A stretch of 64,000 nucleotides of DNA. Source: Leptospira jelokensis. Lineage in GTDB: Bacteria; Spirochaetota; Leptospiria; Leptospirales; Leptospiraceae. The stretch lies in NCBI RefSeq assembly GCF_004769635.1, contig NZ_RQGH01000033.1, forward strand, positions 230,302-294,301, read 5' to 3'. The position numbers and the translations under genes are program-made. Within the stretch, counting starts at the first letter, position 1, and every line of letters begins with the position of its first letter. A model generated the notes under the pieces. It saw only the letters and a program-made list of their open reading frames with translations, had not been told where the DNA came from and did no database searches. Positions 16,680 to 26,603 of the stretch are shown piece after piece.

Positions 16680-18642
16680 AAAATCTTTCTCCATTCACTT
16701 CTAATCGCAATTCATGTGTATTCGAAAATGCATATCTCAACTTAAAGGTTGCATAGTATGTATTTAAATTCTGACTCAATTGGTAGTTTTGCGCAGTGGC
16801 TCCTGAAAAAATTTTCCAAGCCCCCCATTCCTTTTGGTATAACAAACTAAAATTGACTCCATACCGCACATCATTTTCAAACATTCGTCCGTTTTGTGCT
16901 TTGACACCAGCAAGGACACTGAGCACTCCTAAACTCAATGGATTTTTTCCAAATTCATTCGTAAAAGTATAACCAAATCTCAAATCAAAATTCCCCACTT
17001 GTTTGCGAAGGACTTCGTCATTATTTTTGTAAACAGCAGTTTGGATTCCTGTATCCAACATATAAGAAAAATCTTTTGAGATCCCATTATAAGGACTTAA
17101 CGATGCAACTTTTATCACACTCATAGAGGTGAGTTCTGGTCTTTTATTTTCATAAGTGCGGACAGTCGTATCAAAAAACGCCAATTCAGAATTAGGTGCA
17201 TGCCCGCGGCTTACGTTTAACAAATCATGATAAGCGATTCTGTATTGGAATTCCGCAAAATTCCCGAGAGAGGAAGCTCCCCCACCAACCGAAACCCGAC
17301 TCAATGGGTGAGAAGTTTCGGGAGGAGTCGATAAGGGAATGTCTTCCTTTGTTGTGTATTCATCATTTTGTTTACTCCGGAAAACTAATAGTTTGTCGTA
17401 ATAGTCTTTATGTTGTTTTGGAATTTCATTTTTGTTGGCATAACGATACCGATAGGTATCAAGTACCGCATCTGTCACAAGGGCCATTCTAAGTTTTTCA
17501 TTTTCTCCTGGCAAAAACCCTTTGTCGAATCGAATCATCTGCCAGTATACATCTCGTTCTTCTTCTGACATTTCAAAGATTTTGTATTTAATCTTGGAAT
17601 ACAAAGATGGACGGTACTTTTGTGAAAGGACAAATCCTTCTTCTGCTAAGTAAAACTTAATGGTATCACTCGGAGCGACGATCCAACCAGGTTTATTGCT
17701 GATTTGTAAATCAGGTTTGGCTACTTCTAAAATTTCCATCAAGTGGTAGGAACAGTTTTCATTGATAAAATAATAATCAAAATCGGCTCGGCCCATCTCC
17801 CAAAGGTGACGTAAAAAACGATCTCTCTCTTCTTGCGTAAGATTCAATTTGTATTCCCAAATGTCCCGACTTTCCATATCATTGTATTCGTTTACTTTGA
17901 TGTAATAAGGAAAAATTGCAAAGGTTCCAGGATACCCACCGGTTAATCCTTTATACGAATAAGAAAATGCATTCATCTCACCTGGGTTTGCCGCATAATT
18001 CACACCATAGTCGAGTAACTCAGCGTTTTCATTCACCTTATTATTGAGTTTGAGTAAGGTATGGCCAAACATCGATGCAGGGGCTTGCATATAATAGGAT
18101 GAAAAAACAATGGAAACTGAGGAAGGATTCAAAGCTTCTTTCCACACTTCAAATCTTGGGCATTTAATCTCTGTTATCCGACCCAAATCAAATGAAAGTT
18201 TTTCCTTTAACCAGTGGTAACGTTCAGGAAAGAAGCATTGTGGGTGCAAAAGTCCTTCCGGGATGGGTTCTTCCGTAAAAAAACTATGGAGAGTGGCAAT
18301 GAGTTCTTTTTCTGGATTGTATTTACCGTCAGGCGATAGGAAATAACGTTTGTTATCCACTTCACTTTCCCATACCCCCCATCTGGTTTTTTTGAATCGC
18401 ATGAGGCGGTACCAATGCTTTTCTTCCGCCAAATGGATTTCTTGTGATTTTTGGATGAGTTCTTCTAAGTATTGTTTCGCCTTTGGAGATTTGGGAAGGG
18501 ACTCGCCATGCCTACGAGAGGTTTGGAAATCTAACTCCAAAATGTCTGAGTCATTCAATGGCTCGATTGCAAAAAGTGGTGTGAGTAGAAGGAATGAAAG
18601 GTAAAAATAAAAACGGAACAAGAAGTTCACCAGAGTATCCAA
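16642..18642 (-). CDS. DUF4105/Lnb-like periplasmic domain fused to an outer-membrane beta-barrel
   Basis: A 666-aa exported protein. The signal peptide is FYFYLSFLLLTPLFA. Residues about 150-330 match the Lnb (lipoprotein N-acyltransferase) N-terminal periplasmic domain: SIVFSSYYMQAPASMFGHTLL, LLDYGVNYAAN, GYPGTFAIFPYY and FYYFINENCSYHL-like FDYYFINENCSYHLMEIL, the Cys-containing active-site region. The last 220 residues alternate in beta-barrel fashion and end in an aromatic residue (LLSYHYLF), as outer-membrane barrels do. It may move an acyl chain or cleave an amide in the envelope. The start is weak: TTG at 18642 or GTG at 18630, both inside a stem-loop region. Confidence 0.75.
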   Translation of the reverse strand: MDTLVNFLFRFYFYLSFLLLTPLFAIEPLNDSDILELDFQTSRRHGESLPKSPKAKQYLEELIQKSQEIHLAEEKHWYRLMRFKKTRWGVWESEVDNKRYFLSPDGKYNPEKELIATLHSFFTEEPIPEGLLHPQCFFPERYHWLKEKLSFDLGRITEIKCPRFEVWKEALNPSSVSIVFSSYYMQAPASMFGHTLLKLNNKVNENAELLDYGVNYAANPGEMNAFSYSYKGLTGGYPGTFAIFPYYIKVNEYNDMESRDIWEYKLNLTQEERDRFLRHLWEMGRADFDYYFINENCSYHLMEILEVAKPDLQISNKPGWIVAPSDTIKFYLAEEGFVLSQKYRPSLYSKIKYKIFEMSEEERDVYWQMIRFDKGFLPGENEKLRMALVTDAVLDTYRYRYANKNEIPKQHKDYYDKLLVFRSKQNDEYTTKEDIPLSTPPETSHPLSRVSVGGGASSLGNFAEFQYRIAYHDLLNVSRGHAPNSELAFFDTTVRTYENKRPELTSMSVIKVASLSPYNGISKDFSYMLDTGIQTAVYKNNDEVLRKQVGNFDLRFGYTFTNEFGKNPLSLGVLSVLAGVKAQNGRMFENDVRYGVNFSLLYQKEWGAWKIFSGATAQNYQLSQNLNTYYATFKLRYAFSNTHELRLEVNGERFYEETLLSYHYLF

Positions 18643-18658
18643 ATGAAAGAATACTCTG
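18631..18658. terminator. Stem-loop spanning the start of the Lnb-like gene
   Basis: CAGAGTAT (18631-18638) pairs with ATACTCTG (18651-18658) across a 12-nt loop. On the plus strand it is followed by ATTTTTT, but the genes on both sides run leftward. On the minus strand it lies 16 nt after the DUF3015 stop and includes the TTG start of the next gene. It could weaken read-through or translation there, and stop antisense transcripts. Confidence 0.5.
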
Positions 18659-18673
18659 ATTTTTTACAAAGGA

Positions 18674-19159
18674 CTAGATTTTACAGTAATTTTTTACTGT
18701 TGCATCTTTTTCTAAAGTTTCATGGAGGTTAGACAACATCAAACTTGGATTTGCTTTTGACTCTTCTGTGAAGATTCTAGAGTAGTTTTGTTTCACTACT
18801 TCGTTGAAACGAACACCAGATTTACATTCAAAAAGAGAAGCAAGGTTAGAAAGTTTTTCACCTTTACCAGCTGCCATTTCTTGCTCTAAGCTATCAAAGT
18901 TCATATGAACGTAGATTTCACGAGCATGCTCTTTTTGTGCAACGCCATCAGCAGTACAGTTTGAAGTTCCTGAAGTGATACCAAAAGTTTGGCTACCAGC
19001 AGTTCCGTTTGTTGTCGCTGCAAATACTTGGTTTCCACCAGGCATTACAAGAGTTCCGAGTCCACATCCAGCCATACCGTATTTTGGTGCAGCGGACATT
19101 TGAGAAGCGAGGAGAACCATAGAGATTCCGATTGTGGAGATGAGTGTTAACTTTTTCAT
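18674..19159 (-). CDS. DUF3015 family secreted protein (copy 2)
   Basis: A 161-aa protein with a cleavable signal peptide (ISMVLLASQMSAAPKYG, likely cut after SAA). The mature part begins with KYGMAGCGLGTLVM and has the QTFGITSGTSNCTADG core of DUF3015; the cysteines are conserved with the neighbouring copy. A helical C-terminus ends in NYCKI. Members are small periplasmic or outer-membrane-associated proteins of unknown role. AAGGAG lies 12 bases before the ATG. It is a tandem paralogue of the next gene, 16 bp away. Confidence 0.88.
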   Translation of the reverse strand: MKKLTLISTIGISMVLLASQMSAAPKYGMAGCGLGTLVMPGGNQVFAATTNGTAGSQTFGITSGTSNCTADGVAQKEHAREIYVHMNFDSLEQEMAAGKGEKLSNLASLFECKSGVRFNEVVKQNYSRIFTEESKANPSLMLSNLHETLEKDATVKNYCKI

Positions 19160-19175
19160 TTTATTTCATATCTCC

Positions 19176-19679
19176 TTAGATTTGTGAACAAGATTTCGCG
19201 AGGATTTTGTCGCTTTTAACTTCAGATTTTACTGCAGAAAGAACACTTGCAGGAGTAGAATCTTCAGTGATGAGTTTAGCATAGTTTTCTTTTGTTACTT
19301 GGCCAAAACGAGACAAAGAATCGCTAGAGCAACCAAGAAGGTTTCCTAAAGACTCTAATTTTTCCCCTTTTCCAGAAGCCATTTCTTGGCCTAAAGAATC
19401 GTAGTTCATAGTCACGAACAACTCTTGCACTTTCTCTTGTTTTACAACACCGTCAGCAGTACAGTTGGATGTTCCAGATGTAATCCCAAACGTTTGGTTG
19501 TAGTAGATACCATTTGAAGTTGCAGCAAAAATTTGCGTTTTGTCATTAGAAGTAATGATCAACGAGCCTAATCCGCAACCAGCCATACCATATTTTTTTG
19601 CTTCTACAGCAGTAGACGTCATTGTGACAGCTACAACAGCAGCAGACAAAAATAGGATTGAGGTAATTCTTTTTCCCAT
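19176..19679 (-). CDS. DUF3015 family secreted protein (copy 1)
   Basis: A 167-aa paralogue of the adjacent gene: signal peptide ending TSTAVEA, then KKYGMAGCGLGSLI, QTFGITSGTSNCTADGVV, a NYDSLGQEMASGKGEKLE helix and a terminal CSQI. The two copies share the N-terminal core closely and diverge in the C-terminal helix. A perfect AAGGAG stands eight bases before the ATG and a good promoter lies upstream, so this is the first gene of the pair and probably well expressed. Confidence 0.88.
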   Translation of the reverse strand: MGKRITSILFLSAAVVAVTMTSTAVEAKKYGMAGCGLGSLIITSNDKTQIFAATSNGIYYNQTFGITSGTSNCTADGVVKQEKVQELFVTMNYDSLGQEMASGKGEKLESLGNLLGCSSDSLSRFGQVTKENYAKLITEDSTPASVLSAVKSEVKSDKILAKSCSQI

Positions 19680-20073
19680 TTCGAAATCTCCTTTTGAAAC
19701 TTTCGATTCAAATTGGGTCGAAATGTATCAGAGGTTTTCCTTTAGTCAAAAACTTTTTTGAATCCTTTTATGAAATTATCGAAACACAAGGAATCCCAAC
19801 TCCGTTAGTTGCCCTTATCTATTTAGAATGACTCTAAAATATGTAGTTTGTATTGGTTTTGCCTACAAAGGGATGGTATGAGGTTTGTGGATGCCAAAAA
19901 TGAAAGCGGCCTTAGGCGAAGTTCAGTGGCAAAGGGATTGGAAAAAAGTAGTCCTTGGTTTCCCTCCATTGTCTGAACTAAGTTCAAATCAAATTGAGAA
20001 CCCAATCCCCTCTACCATCTAACATCCATTGGCCTTTGGAGGGTAACACAAAGAAGAGGCTCAAGGTCGGTTT
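19680..20073. other. 394-bp gene-free stretch
   Basis: Apart from the DUF3015 promoter at its left end there is no convincing gene; a 60-codon leftward frame (19823-20005) has no start signal or family features. Two small inverted repeats are visible: TTTAGA-ATGAC-TCTAAA near 19824, and AGTTCAG/CTGAACT at 19920-19926 and 19973-19979. A small RNA is possible but unsupported. Confidence 0.5.
19722..19749 (-). promoter_or_regulatory. Promoter of the DUF3015 pair
   Basis: Reverse strand: TTGACT at 19749-19744, a 16-bp spacer, TACATT at 19727-19722, about 43 bp before the ATG at 19679. It matches the sigma-70 consensus well. Transcription start has not been shown. Confidence 0.55.
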
Positions 20074-21978
20074 TTATGGGGCTTCATACTCTCCACCAGA
20101 ATAGAATAAAAATGGCCTTTCGTTTTTTATCCCCAAGGTGAATGTTTCACCCAAATTCCTTCCGTAACCTAATATTCGCAAGGTGTTTTGCGACTCCCAT
20201 TGGCACGGAACTTGTATAAAATTTTCCATTCCACCTAATTCATAATAAATGGTGAGAAGTGGGAAACCTCGTTTGTCTTTTTCCAATTTGAGTTTGGGAA
20301 TGATGGCAAAAGGTTCCTTTGTGAAAAAGGTTCCAAAATACATTTCGTCAGGAAAACGATTGTCAGGTGTGAATTTTACGCCAATCCCTGCGGCACCTTT
20401 TGGGAGTTCTTTGTCATACAATGTAAAAATGGAATTGCCTTCCCAAACTTCAAATTCCACTCTCATAGCATCGATTTTTGGATCTCTGATGGGGATAAGT
20501 CCAAATAAGACTCGTAAATCAATGCCAAATCGATTTTCTTTTTCGATTAGGCCTACATCAAACCCCATTAAACTTAGTTTCGGTGGAATCCCTTTTTTGT
20601 ATTCATGGATTCCCATCGGGGAAATATAATAACCCTCTTCTCCAAAAACGGTTTCCTTTTTTTCCGAAAGGTTTGAGAGGATTGGTTCTGGTCGAATCCC
20701 CATTTTTTCCTCCCATAACAATTCCATGATTTCAGTATTTCTTCCTTTCAAATTTCCAGTTTGCAGACCAAGTGTGTTTCCAACCACAAAGGATACAATT
20801 TCAGTTTTCGGATCATAGATGAGGTCTGCAAAAAAAGGAGGAAGTGAACCAGAATGCCCATAAAACCAAATGGTTTTTCCATCGACTTCATAATGATTTT
20901 TGAGTACTGGTAGTCCCAGTTTCATTTCAAAATTGGCCTTTGGTCCAACTTGGGATTTGTGAAATTCTGCAAAGCTAACCGCTGATAGGAGACCTTTGTT
21001 TTGTTTGCTTTTAAAAAAAGCCTTCATAAAAAGTCCCATATCTTCCCCAGTTGTAGAAATTGAACCTGCTGTCAGGTCACGGATCACTGGGCGTATGGTT
21101 TGCGTTTTCCAAAACAATCCAGAATAACCTGGGATTAGGTTCGATTCTCTTAAAAATTCGAGTAAAGTCGTCTCTTTCATTCCCGCTTTTTCAAAGATAT
21201 GTTTTTTGAAGTATCCTTCAATGGATTCACCTGACGCACGTTCAATGATATTTCCCAAAAGGCCAAAACTTAAATTGGAATAAGAATGGATTTTACCTGG
21301 TTCATTCCGCTCTAAATTGGAAACGGATTTCGGAAGGGAACGAAACGATTTTAGTATCTCCTCTTCAGTGCTATCAGGAGGCAGGAAAAAACCATGCGCT
21401 AAATCAGAGGGAAGTCCTGATTGGTGTGTGAGTAGGTCACGAATGGTGATCTCACGATAACCGACCTTTTTAGACCTCATAGATTTGATTTCAGGTAGGT
21501 ATTTGGAAACTTGATCATCTAACTTCAATTTACCGGCATCTTGTAACTGCAAAATGGAAATCCCTGTAAAAAGTTTTGTGATACTTCCAATTTTGAATCG
21601 GTAACGTTTTCCAGAAGACAGATTCCCAATCTGACCGGAGTGGGTTTCCCCATCTCCCATCATATAAAGATAGGAGATGGATTGAATGGAGGAAGGGGAA
21701 AGTGTTTCCCATCGGGATAGAATTTCTTTATGGATTTTGTTTTTTGTAGCTTTGGTGTTGGAAAGAGAAGTATCTCCACTTGATTGGCATTGGAAAAGGA
21801 GTGTGAAAAAAAATACAAAGATGATGCGGAATGGAAAAATGGGATCGAGATTCGAAGGTTCGGTTTTACCTTTCCCTTTGGCCTCTCCAGATTCAGTGTT
21901 TCGTTCGAGTGTTTTTGTTAGGGATTTTGTTACCTTTCTTTTACCAGACTGAATCTTTTGGTTTTCCTTCGATTTCAT
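20074..21978 (-). CDS. beta-lactamase-fold serine hydrolase, lipoprotein
   Basis: About 634 aa from the ATG at 21978. A basic, unusually long leader (about 50 residues) precedes a hydrophobic stretch and lipobox (IIFVFFFTLLFQCQSSG). The class C beta-lactamase/DD-peptidase domain shows the S-x-x-K nucleophile motif GSITKLF, the Y-x-N motif YSNLSFGLLG and a GHSG motif in place of KTG. A C-terminal region of about 200 residues is beta-rich. Probably an envelope esterase or peptidase. The frame extends to a TTG at 22086 with AAGGA five bases upstream, so a longer form is possible. The start is uncertain. Confidence 0.75.
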   Translation of the reverse strand: MKSKENQKIQSGKRKVTKSLTKTLERNTESGEAKGKGKTEPSNLDPIFPFRIIFVFFFTLLFQCQSSGDTSLSNTKATKNKIHKEILSRWETLSPSSIQSISYLYMMGDGETHSGQIGNLSSGKRYRFKIGSITKLFTGISILQLQDAGKLKLDDQVSKYLPEIKSMRSKKVGYREITIRDLLTHQSGLPSDLAHGFFLPPDSTEEEILKSFRSLPKSVSNLERNEPGKIHSYSNLSFGLLGNIIERASGESIEGYFKKHIFEKAGMKETTLLEFLRESNLIPGYSGLFWKTQTIRPVIRDLTAGSISTTGEDMGLFMKAFFKSKQNKGLLSAVSFAEFHKSQVGPKANFEMKLGLPVLKNHYEVDGKTIWFYGHSGSLPPFFADLIYDPKTEIVSFVVGNTLGLQTGNLKGRNTEIMELLWEEKMGIRPEPILSNLSEKKETVFGEEGYYISPMGIHEYKKGIPPKLSLMGFDVGLIEKENRFGIDLRVLFGLIPIRDPKIDAMRVEFEVWEGNSIFTLYDKELPKGAAGIGVKFTPDNRFPDEMYFGTFFTKEPFAIIPKLKLEKDKRGFPLLTIYYELGGMENFIQVPCQWESQNTLRILGYGRNLGETFTLGIKNERPFLFYSGGEYEAP

Positions 21979-22146
21979 ACCCTCAAGGAAAAAAAGATTG
22001 GATTTAGGAACAAGCCCATAAAATACAAAACCCCCCAAACCTACGGAATGGGGAGTGATCGCTATGCAAAAGAGAAAGAACGACAACGGAGTCCTTTCAA
22101 CTAGACTCTGTTTGTTGGAACTTTTCTATCGAATGGGAATCGGCAA

Positions 22147-24273
22147 TTAGTCCTGGATCACACTCATCGAGTATTCAGAAATCGCTTCACGGCGTTTTTC
22201 TGCATAGTCTTTGTGGAACCATAAGTCTTGCGTGCTTTTAGCAGTTTTTTTGTTACCAATGGTGATTGTCGTCATACAATGGTCCACAGCATACTTCATC
22301 GCTTCTTTTCCTGTTTCCCCAAGACCCTTATTTCGTTTTTTACGAGTGATTTCTGCACCTTGTTTGTTAACCTTTGCAACTAACTTGTCATAGTCGGCAT
22401 CATCAATACAGAAAACAGTTTCTTTTTTTCCCTCTTTCCACTTCACATCCACCTCGTACAATGGTGCTGCCGAAATATTGATAAAACCTAAATCAAAAAG
22501 TTCAGGCCAATACTCGTAAAAGAAAGACAACATAAGAGAACGAATGGCATACCCGTCAAAATCCGCATCTGTGATGATACTGATTTTATCGTAATTCAAT
22601 TCATCGATGGACTTTACCTTTTGGTCGAGAGGAAGGCCAACAATGGCAACGATGTTTTTCATCTCTTCATTTTGTAATGCCTTTGCCAAGGACATACCTT
22701 TACAGTTGAGAGGTTTCCCACGGAGTGGGAAAAGACCATGGAGTTTCGGGTTCCTTGCGGGGCGGAGTCCTGCGATCGCAGAGTCCCCTTCCGCAACAAA
22801 GAGAATTCGGCCTGGATCGTTTGGTTTGCCTGTCGGTGGCATAAGCTTAGGGATGTTGTTCCGAGACGCCTTACGGAGGCCTTTCTGCGCATCCTCAAGC
22901 TGTTTCATCTGGGTTCTACGTTCCATCACCATCTTAATTTCTTCGATGAGGCCTGTTTTTTTCAAAAGTTTGTCCAAATGTTTGTCCACAGACTTTCGGA
23001 TGTCCTCATTTAAGTCATTGATGAGATAAGACTTATCTTGGGATTTAAAACGTGGGTTGAGGATACGAAGGTTCACATACATGTGAAAACAACTTCTCAC
23101 ATCATTACGAGTACACTGTGTGTTTAGTTTTTTCTCTAAACTCACAATTTGTGATTTTTTACGGATCTCATCACAAAGCCTATTTTCCAAATACTCAATG
23201 GCCGATCCCCCTTGTGGGCAAAAAATGGAGTTCACCCAAGTGAGAGTTTTATTTTGTCCTACCACAACATAGGTATCCATATGGATTTGTGATGCGGATG
23301 CCTTATCCGAGTAATCCAATTTGTAGTAAACCATTTCGGAGTTACTAAAGATCTCATCAAAACCTTTTTTGAATTTGTATTTTTCTTTTCCAGTTTTGTG
23401 AATGAAAACCACTTCCAAACCAGGATTCGACATCGCTATGTCTTGCAGGTATTGCTTCACCAAATTGATGTTAAAAGATGTATCTAAGTTATTAAAATAT
23501 GCTGGGTTTAACTCAAATTCAACAGTTGTACCGTGGTCCTCTTTTTTGGCAGTTTCTGTTACAGCAGTCATACCTGTTTTGTCACAAGGACCTTTTAACT
23601 GTTTGATTTGGTCTGCTGAGAGTAAAGGGCAATCTACGAATGTTCCATGTTCATCATAATACAAATGGACACGTTCCGTATCTTCTTTGGAAAGTTTGAA
23701 ACTACGAATGACTTTTTTTACGTCATCGTGGATGCTAAACATTTTTTTGTACGCCTTACCACTGTTAATGGTTTTGACTCGAAAAAATGAAGACACCATA
23801 CGAACAAGTGAAATCCCCACTCCATTTTGTCCCGCCACATGGTCTTCTTTGACTTTATCATCAAAGTTTTCCCCATACATCAAATGCAAGTAAACACCTT
23901 CCGCATTTTCCGCAGGAATCCCACGACCATTGTCTTGGATGGTCACACGTTTGCGATCCGTTGACAATTGAACAATGAGTTTGTTCATTTTGTCTTTTTC
24001 CGGGATGGTTTTGTCGTTTAAGTTCTTTCTGTATTCATCCACACAGTTCATACATGCTTCATCCAAACACTTCAGTTTGGCTGGGATGTCAGAAAGTTCT
24101 TCGTGGACGATGTCATACTTACCAGAGTTATCTTTTGTAAAAAAATGTTGTTCAAATGTGGAAAGGGAGTTTTGCCCAAGCCACATTCCCGTCCGCATCC
24201 GAACGTGTTCTACGTTTGATAATTTCTTAAAATTTCGCGAATTTCCTGAGGTTTTTTCAGTTTTTTGAGCCAT
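22147..24273 (-). CDS. type IIA DNA topoisomerase, B (ATPase) subunit, T4-like
   Basis: A 708-aa protein with a GHKL ATPase (ECMNCVDE-like [21 protein letters not shown], and the [16 protein letters not shown] lid), a transducer domain, and a Toprim domain ([14 protein letters not shown] about residue 495; [21 protein letters not shown] about 570). In GyrB/ParE the lid reads GGLHGVG; here it is GQNGVG, nearer the GRNGYG of eukaryotic and T4 enzymes. EGDSA is followed by a GL..AR element as in those enzymes. With its partner it would pass one duplex through another using ATP. ATG at 24273 follows the A-subunit gene by six bases. Confidence 0.85.
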   Translation of the reverse strand: MAQKTEKTSGNSRNFKKLSNVEHVRMRTGMWLGQNSLSTFEQHFFTKDNSGKYDIVHEELSDIPAKLKCLDEACMNCVDEYRKNLNDKTIPEKDKMNKLIVQLSTDRKRVTIQDNGRGIPAENAEGVYLHLMYGENFDDKVKEDHVAGQNGVGISLVRMVSSFFRVKTINSGKAYKKMFSIHDDVKKVIRSFKLSKEDTERVHLYYDEHGTFVDCPLLSADQIKQLKGPCDKTGMTAVTETAKKEDHGTTVEFELNPAYFNNLDTSFNINLVKQYLQDIAMSNPGLEVVFIHKTGKEKYKFKKGFDEIFSNSEMVYYKLDYSDKASASQIHMDTYVVVGQNKTLTWVNSIFCPQGGSAIEYLENRLCDEIRKKSQIVSLEKKLNTQCTRNDVRSCFHMYVNLRILNPRFKSQDKSYLINDLNEDIRKSVDKHLDKLLKKTGLIEEIKMVMERRTQMKQLEDAQKGLRKASRNNIPKLMPPTGKPNDPGRILFVAEGDSAIAGLRPARNPKLHGLFPLRGKPLNCKGMSLAKALQNEEMKNIVAIVGLPLDQKVKSIDELNYDKISIITDADFDGYAIRSLMLSFFYEYWPELFDLGFINISAAPLYEVDVKWKEGKKETVFCIDDADYDKLVAKVNKQGAEITRKKRNKGLGETGKEAMKYAVDHCMTTITIGNKKTAKSTQDLWFHKDYAEKRREAISEYSMSVIQD

Positions 24274-24279
24274 ATTACT

Positions 24280-25650
24280 TTATTTCGGATCCCATTTTTT
24301 CTTCAGTTCATCTAACTCATCTGTCATAAAACCTGTGAGTTTTTTATCATCTTTTTGGAGAGCTGTATACTCAGTGTATTTGGTTTTTGCTTCCACAATG
24401 GCTTCTTCACATTTACGAACTTCTTCCAAAGTCATTCGGTAAACGGGAATCGAAGACAACCATTCAAAGTAAACAAATTTGGCGGCCTTTAACTTCTCTT
24501 CAAATTCCTTTTTGGATTTAATGCCTGTTACTTTCTCGTTCCACTTTTCTTTGATGAATCGAATGAGCTCTGAGTTTCGATCAATCTTTTCCTTTTCTAA
24601 GCCAGCAAGTCGTTTGAATCGACGGATGAGATGGGTTTTACGGAAGTCACAGAATCGTTTGATGATGTCTTCTGGGCTAAAGTTACGAAGTTTCCCTTCA
24701 TGAGTAATGACGTTTATCGTTAGGACTTCGTTATTTTCTTTGGAAAAAAGTTCTTTGATTTCTTTCTCCGAAGGTTCTTCCCCTTTTTTGGCGACAAGTT
24801 CAATTTTAAAAGTTTGGCTCGAATGATCGATATAGTCCTTTAACCAATTGTCTTTTCGTTCAATGAGATCATCTAAGTAATTCACAACCTTTTCACGGTT
24901 CCAATTCATGGGAGAATCCACTAAATACAATTTCCCATCTTCTTTTTTGAACCCAAATGTTGTAGACATCACAGTGCTTCCATTGTCATTTTTTGACAAT
25001 TTCACTTCGCCACCGTACCCTTTGTACCATGGTGTGATCTTTTTCGGTTTTCCCGTTTTTAAATAGGTGACTTGGGAATCGATGACATCACTCAGTTTGT
25101 GTGCTGGGATAAAACAACGAAACCCCGTTGCAATCCCTTGGATGTTATTTAAAAGTACAACTGGAACCTTTCCTACAAAATGGATGGGTTCGTCTTCTGT
25201 TTCATCGTAATTTTTGACATAATCAATGTCAGGTAAACTTTCAAAAAAACCTAAGTCTTTCGCAAAGTCAGATAGTTTGACTTCTGTATACCTGGGAGAT
25301 GCAATGGCATTGGGATCGAGGACATCTCCAAACGTTCCTTCTCCATGCACTAACGGATAATTATTCGCAAAGGCAAAGTCTTGTGCCATTTGAGAGAGGG
25401 CATCTTGGATGGATCTGTCTCCATGAGGATGGTATCCCATCGCAAGTCCCGCAACTTTTACCGTTTTGGTATGGCGGTTTCTCGCGTCAGAGTTCCACAT
25501 AGCCCAAAGAATTCGTCGTTGAACAGGCTTTAGGCCATCAATTTCTTGTGGAATGGCTCGCGAATCGCATACATAGCGGGAGTATTTCCTTTGGTCGTCG
25601 TTTACTTGGTCTTCAAAGGGGCGTTTCGGATACTGTTCTTCGTTCTTCAT
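24280..25650 (-). CDS. type IIA DNA topoisomerase, A (breakage-reunion) subunit, short T4-like form
   Basis: About 456 aa from the ATG at 25650 (GTG at 25665 is also open). It contains the winged-helix/tower core of GyrA/Par[48 protein letters not shown] and the catalytic Tyr in [11 protein letters not shown] (codon 25288-25290, about Y121). It also has [17 protein letters not shown], then the tower/coiled-coil with [15 protein letters not shown]. It ends after the coiled-coil; the 300-residue beta-pinwheel of GyrA/ParC is absent. That length and order match phage T4 gp52. Without a pinwheel it is more likely to relax or decatenate than to supercoil. Confidence 0.85.
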   Translation of the reverse strand: MKNEEQYPKRPFEDQVNDDQRKYSRYVCDSRAIPQEIDGLKPVQRRILWAMWNSDARNRHTKTVKVAGLAMGYHPHGDRSIQDALSQMAQDFAFANNYPLVHGEGTFGDVLDPNAIASPRYTEVKLSDFAKDLGFFESLPDIDYVKNYDETEDEPIHFVGKVPVVLLNNIQGIATGFRCFIPAHKLSDVIDSQVTYLKTGKPKKITPWYKGYGGEVKLSKNDNGSTVMSTTFGFKKEDGKLYLVDSPMNWNREKVVNYLDDLIERKDNWLKDYIDHSSQTFKIELVAKKGEEPSEKEIKELFSKENNEVLTINVITHEGKLRNFSPEDIIKRFCDFRKTHLIRRFKRLAGLEKEKIDRNSELIRFIKEKWNEKVTGIKSKKEFEEKLKAAKFVYFEWLSSIPVYRMTLEEVRKCEEAIVEAKTKYTEYTALQKDDKKLTGFMTDELDELKKKWDPK

Positions 25651-25730
25651 GGTTCCAAATGACACACGGGTGCGATGAATTGACTTGTCAAGCGGTTTTC
25701 CCTTTTTAGACTGGCGATACGCACCTATCT

Positions 25731-26603
25731 ATGTCACCACAAACTCAAGATTACACCCGTTTTCATTGGCTTTTATGGTTCTTGATTTTTTTTTCAGGAT
25801 GGAGCTGCCAAAACCTAAATTCCCTTCTCACTCGAGACAGAAAATCGGAAATCCCCGCATCTGTTTTCTTTCTGAAATCTCCGAGAAAAATGAATCCAAC
25901 TGTTTTCAAAGATGGTTCCTCCCACTACCGATGTGTGCAATGGGAACCTGGTAAATTGACTGGTTATGTTGAGAAAATTGAATTTAGTTTCATTGCTTAC
26001 GATCCCAATTTCGCTAACAAAATCAATTCAGAGTTTGGGAATGAAACTGTTGAACTTTATAAAATCATTTGGAATCGCAAAGTAGGCAAATTCCAAAAAG
26101 ACAAAGTGGAAAAAAAATACCTTTTCCATTACAACGATTCTTACTTTAAAGAGGTAAGAGGAAATTCCATCCAATCCCTTTTAGAAAACCAAATTGCTTA
26201 CAAAGAAAACAAAACACCCATCGATGAAATGGAAGTGTTTGAGATTTTAGGTGATACTGGCAACTTAATTGAAGAAGGAAATCGTTCTGATATAGGTGGA
26301 GAAAATCGTTGGTCACATAACATCGGATCCAACCAGTTCATCACATCTTCCAGTCTCTTTGCAAAATTAAAAAACGAGACGACAGTAGAAGAACATGTTT
26401 CAACTCATTATGACTATTCACAACTCAGTTATGAATATAATGAAACAGAAACCGATAAACTCTTCTTCAAACCTATCTTTAAAGAAAACAATATACAATT
26501 ATACTTTGTGCCTCCCTATACCAATGGTCTAACGACCAAAACCAAAGAACCATTTGGTTACAAACGAATGGGAGATTTTTTACTCAAAGAGGAAATCAAA
26601 TGA
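25731..26603 (+). CDS. lipoprotein of unknown function
   Basis: A 290-aa protein with a lipoprotein signal ([19 protein letters not shown]; Cys about residue 26). The body is hydrophilic and mixed alpha/beta, with many Asn/Glu residues and no motif I recognise. Divergent from the topoisomerase operon (66-bp gap to its longest frame). The stop overlaps gltX by four bases (ATGA), so it is cotranscribed with gltX, but a functional link is not implied. Confidence 0.7.
   Translation: MSPQTQDYTRFHWLLWFLIFFSGWSCQNLNSLLTRDRKSEIPASVFFLKSPRKMNPTVFKDGSSHYRCVQWEPGKLTGYVEKIEFSFIAYDPNFANKINSEFGNETVELYKIIWNRKVGKFQKDKVEKKYLFHYNDSYFKEVRGNSIQSLLENQIAYKENKTPIDEMEVFEILGDTGNLIEEGNRSDIGGENRWSHNIGSNQFITSSSLFAKLKNETTVEEHVSTHYDYSQLSYEYNETETDKLFFKPIFKENNIQLYFVPPYTNGLTTKTKEPFGYKRMGDFLLKEEIK

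Noticed and set aside
19823..20005. Leftward 60-codon frame in the gap upstream of the DUF3015 pair
   Set aside because: No Shine-Dalgarno, no homology-like pattern, and low coding quality.
22147..25665. Ordinary gyrase or topoisomerase IV pair
   Set aside because: The A subunit lacks the C-terminal pinwheel and the B-subunit lid is not GGLHGVG; the pair is reported as T4-like instead, although the catalytic core is shared.
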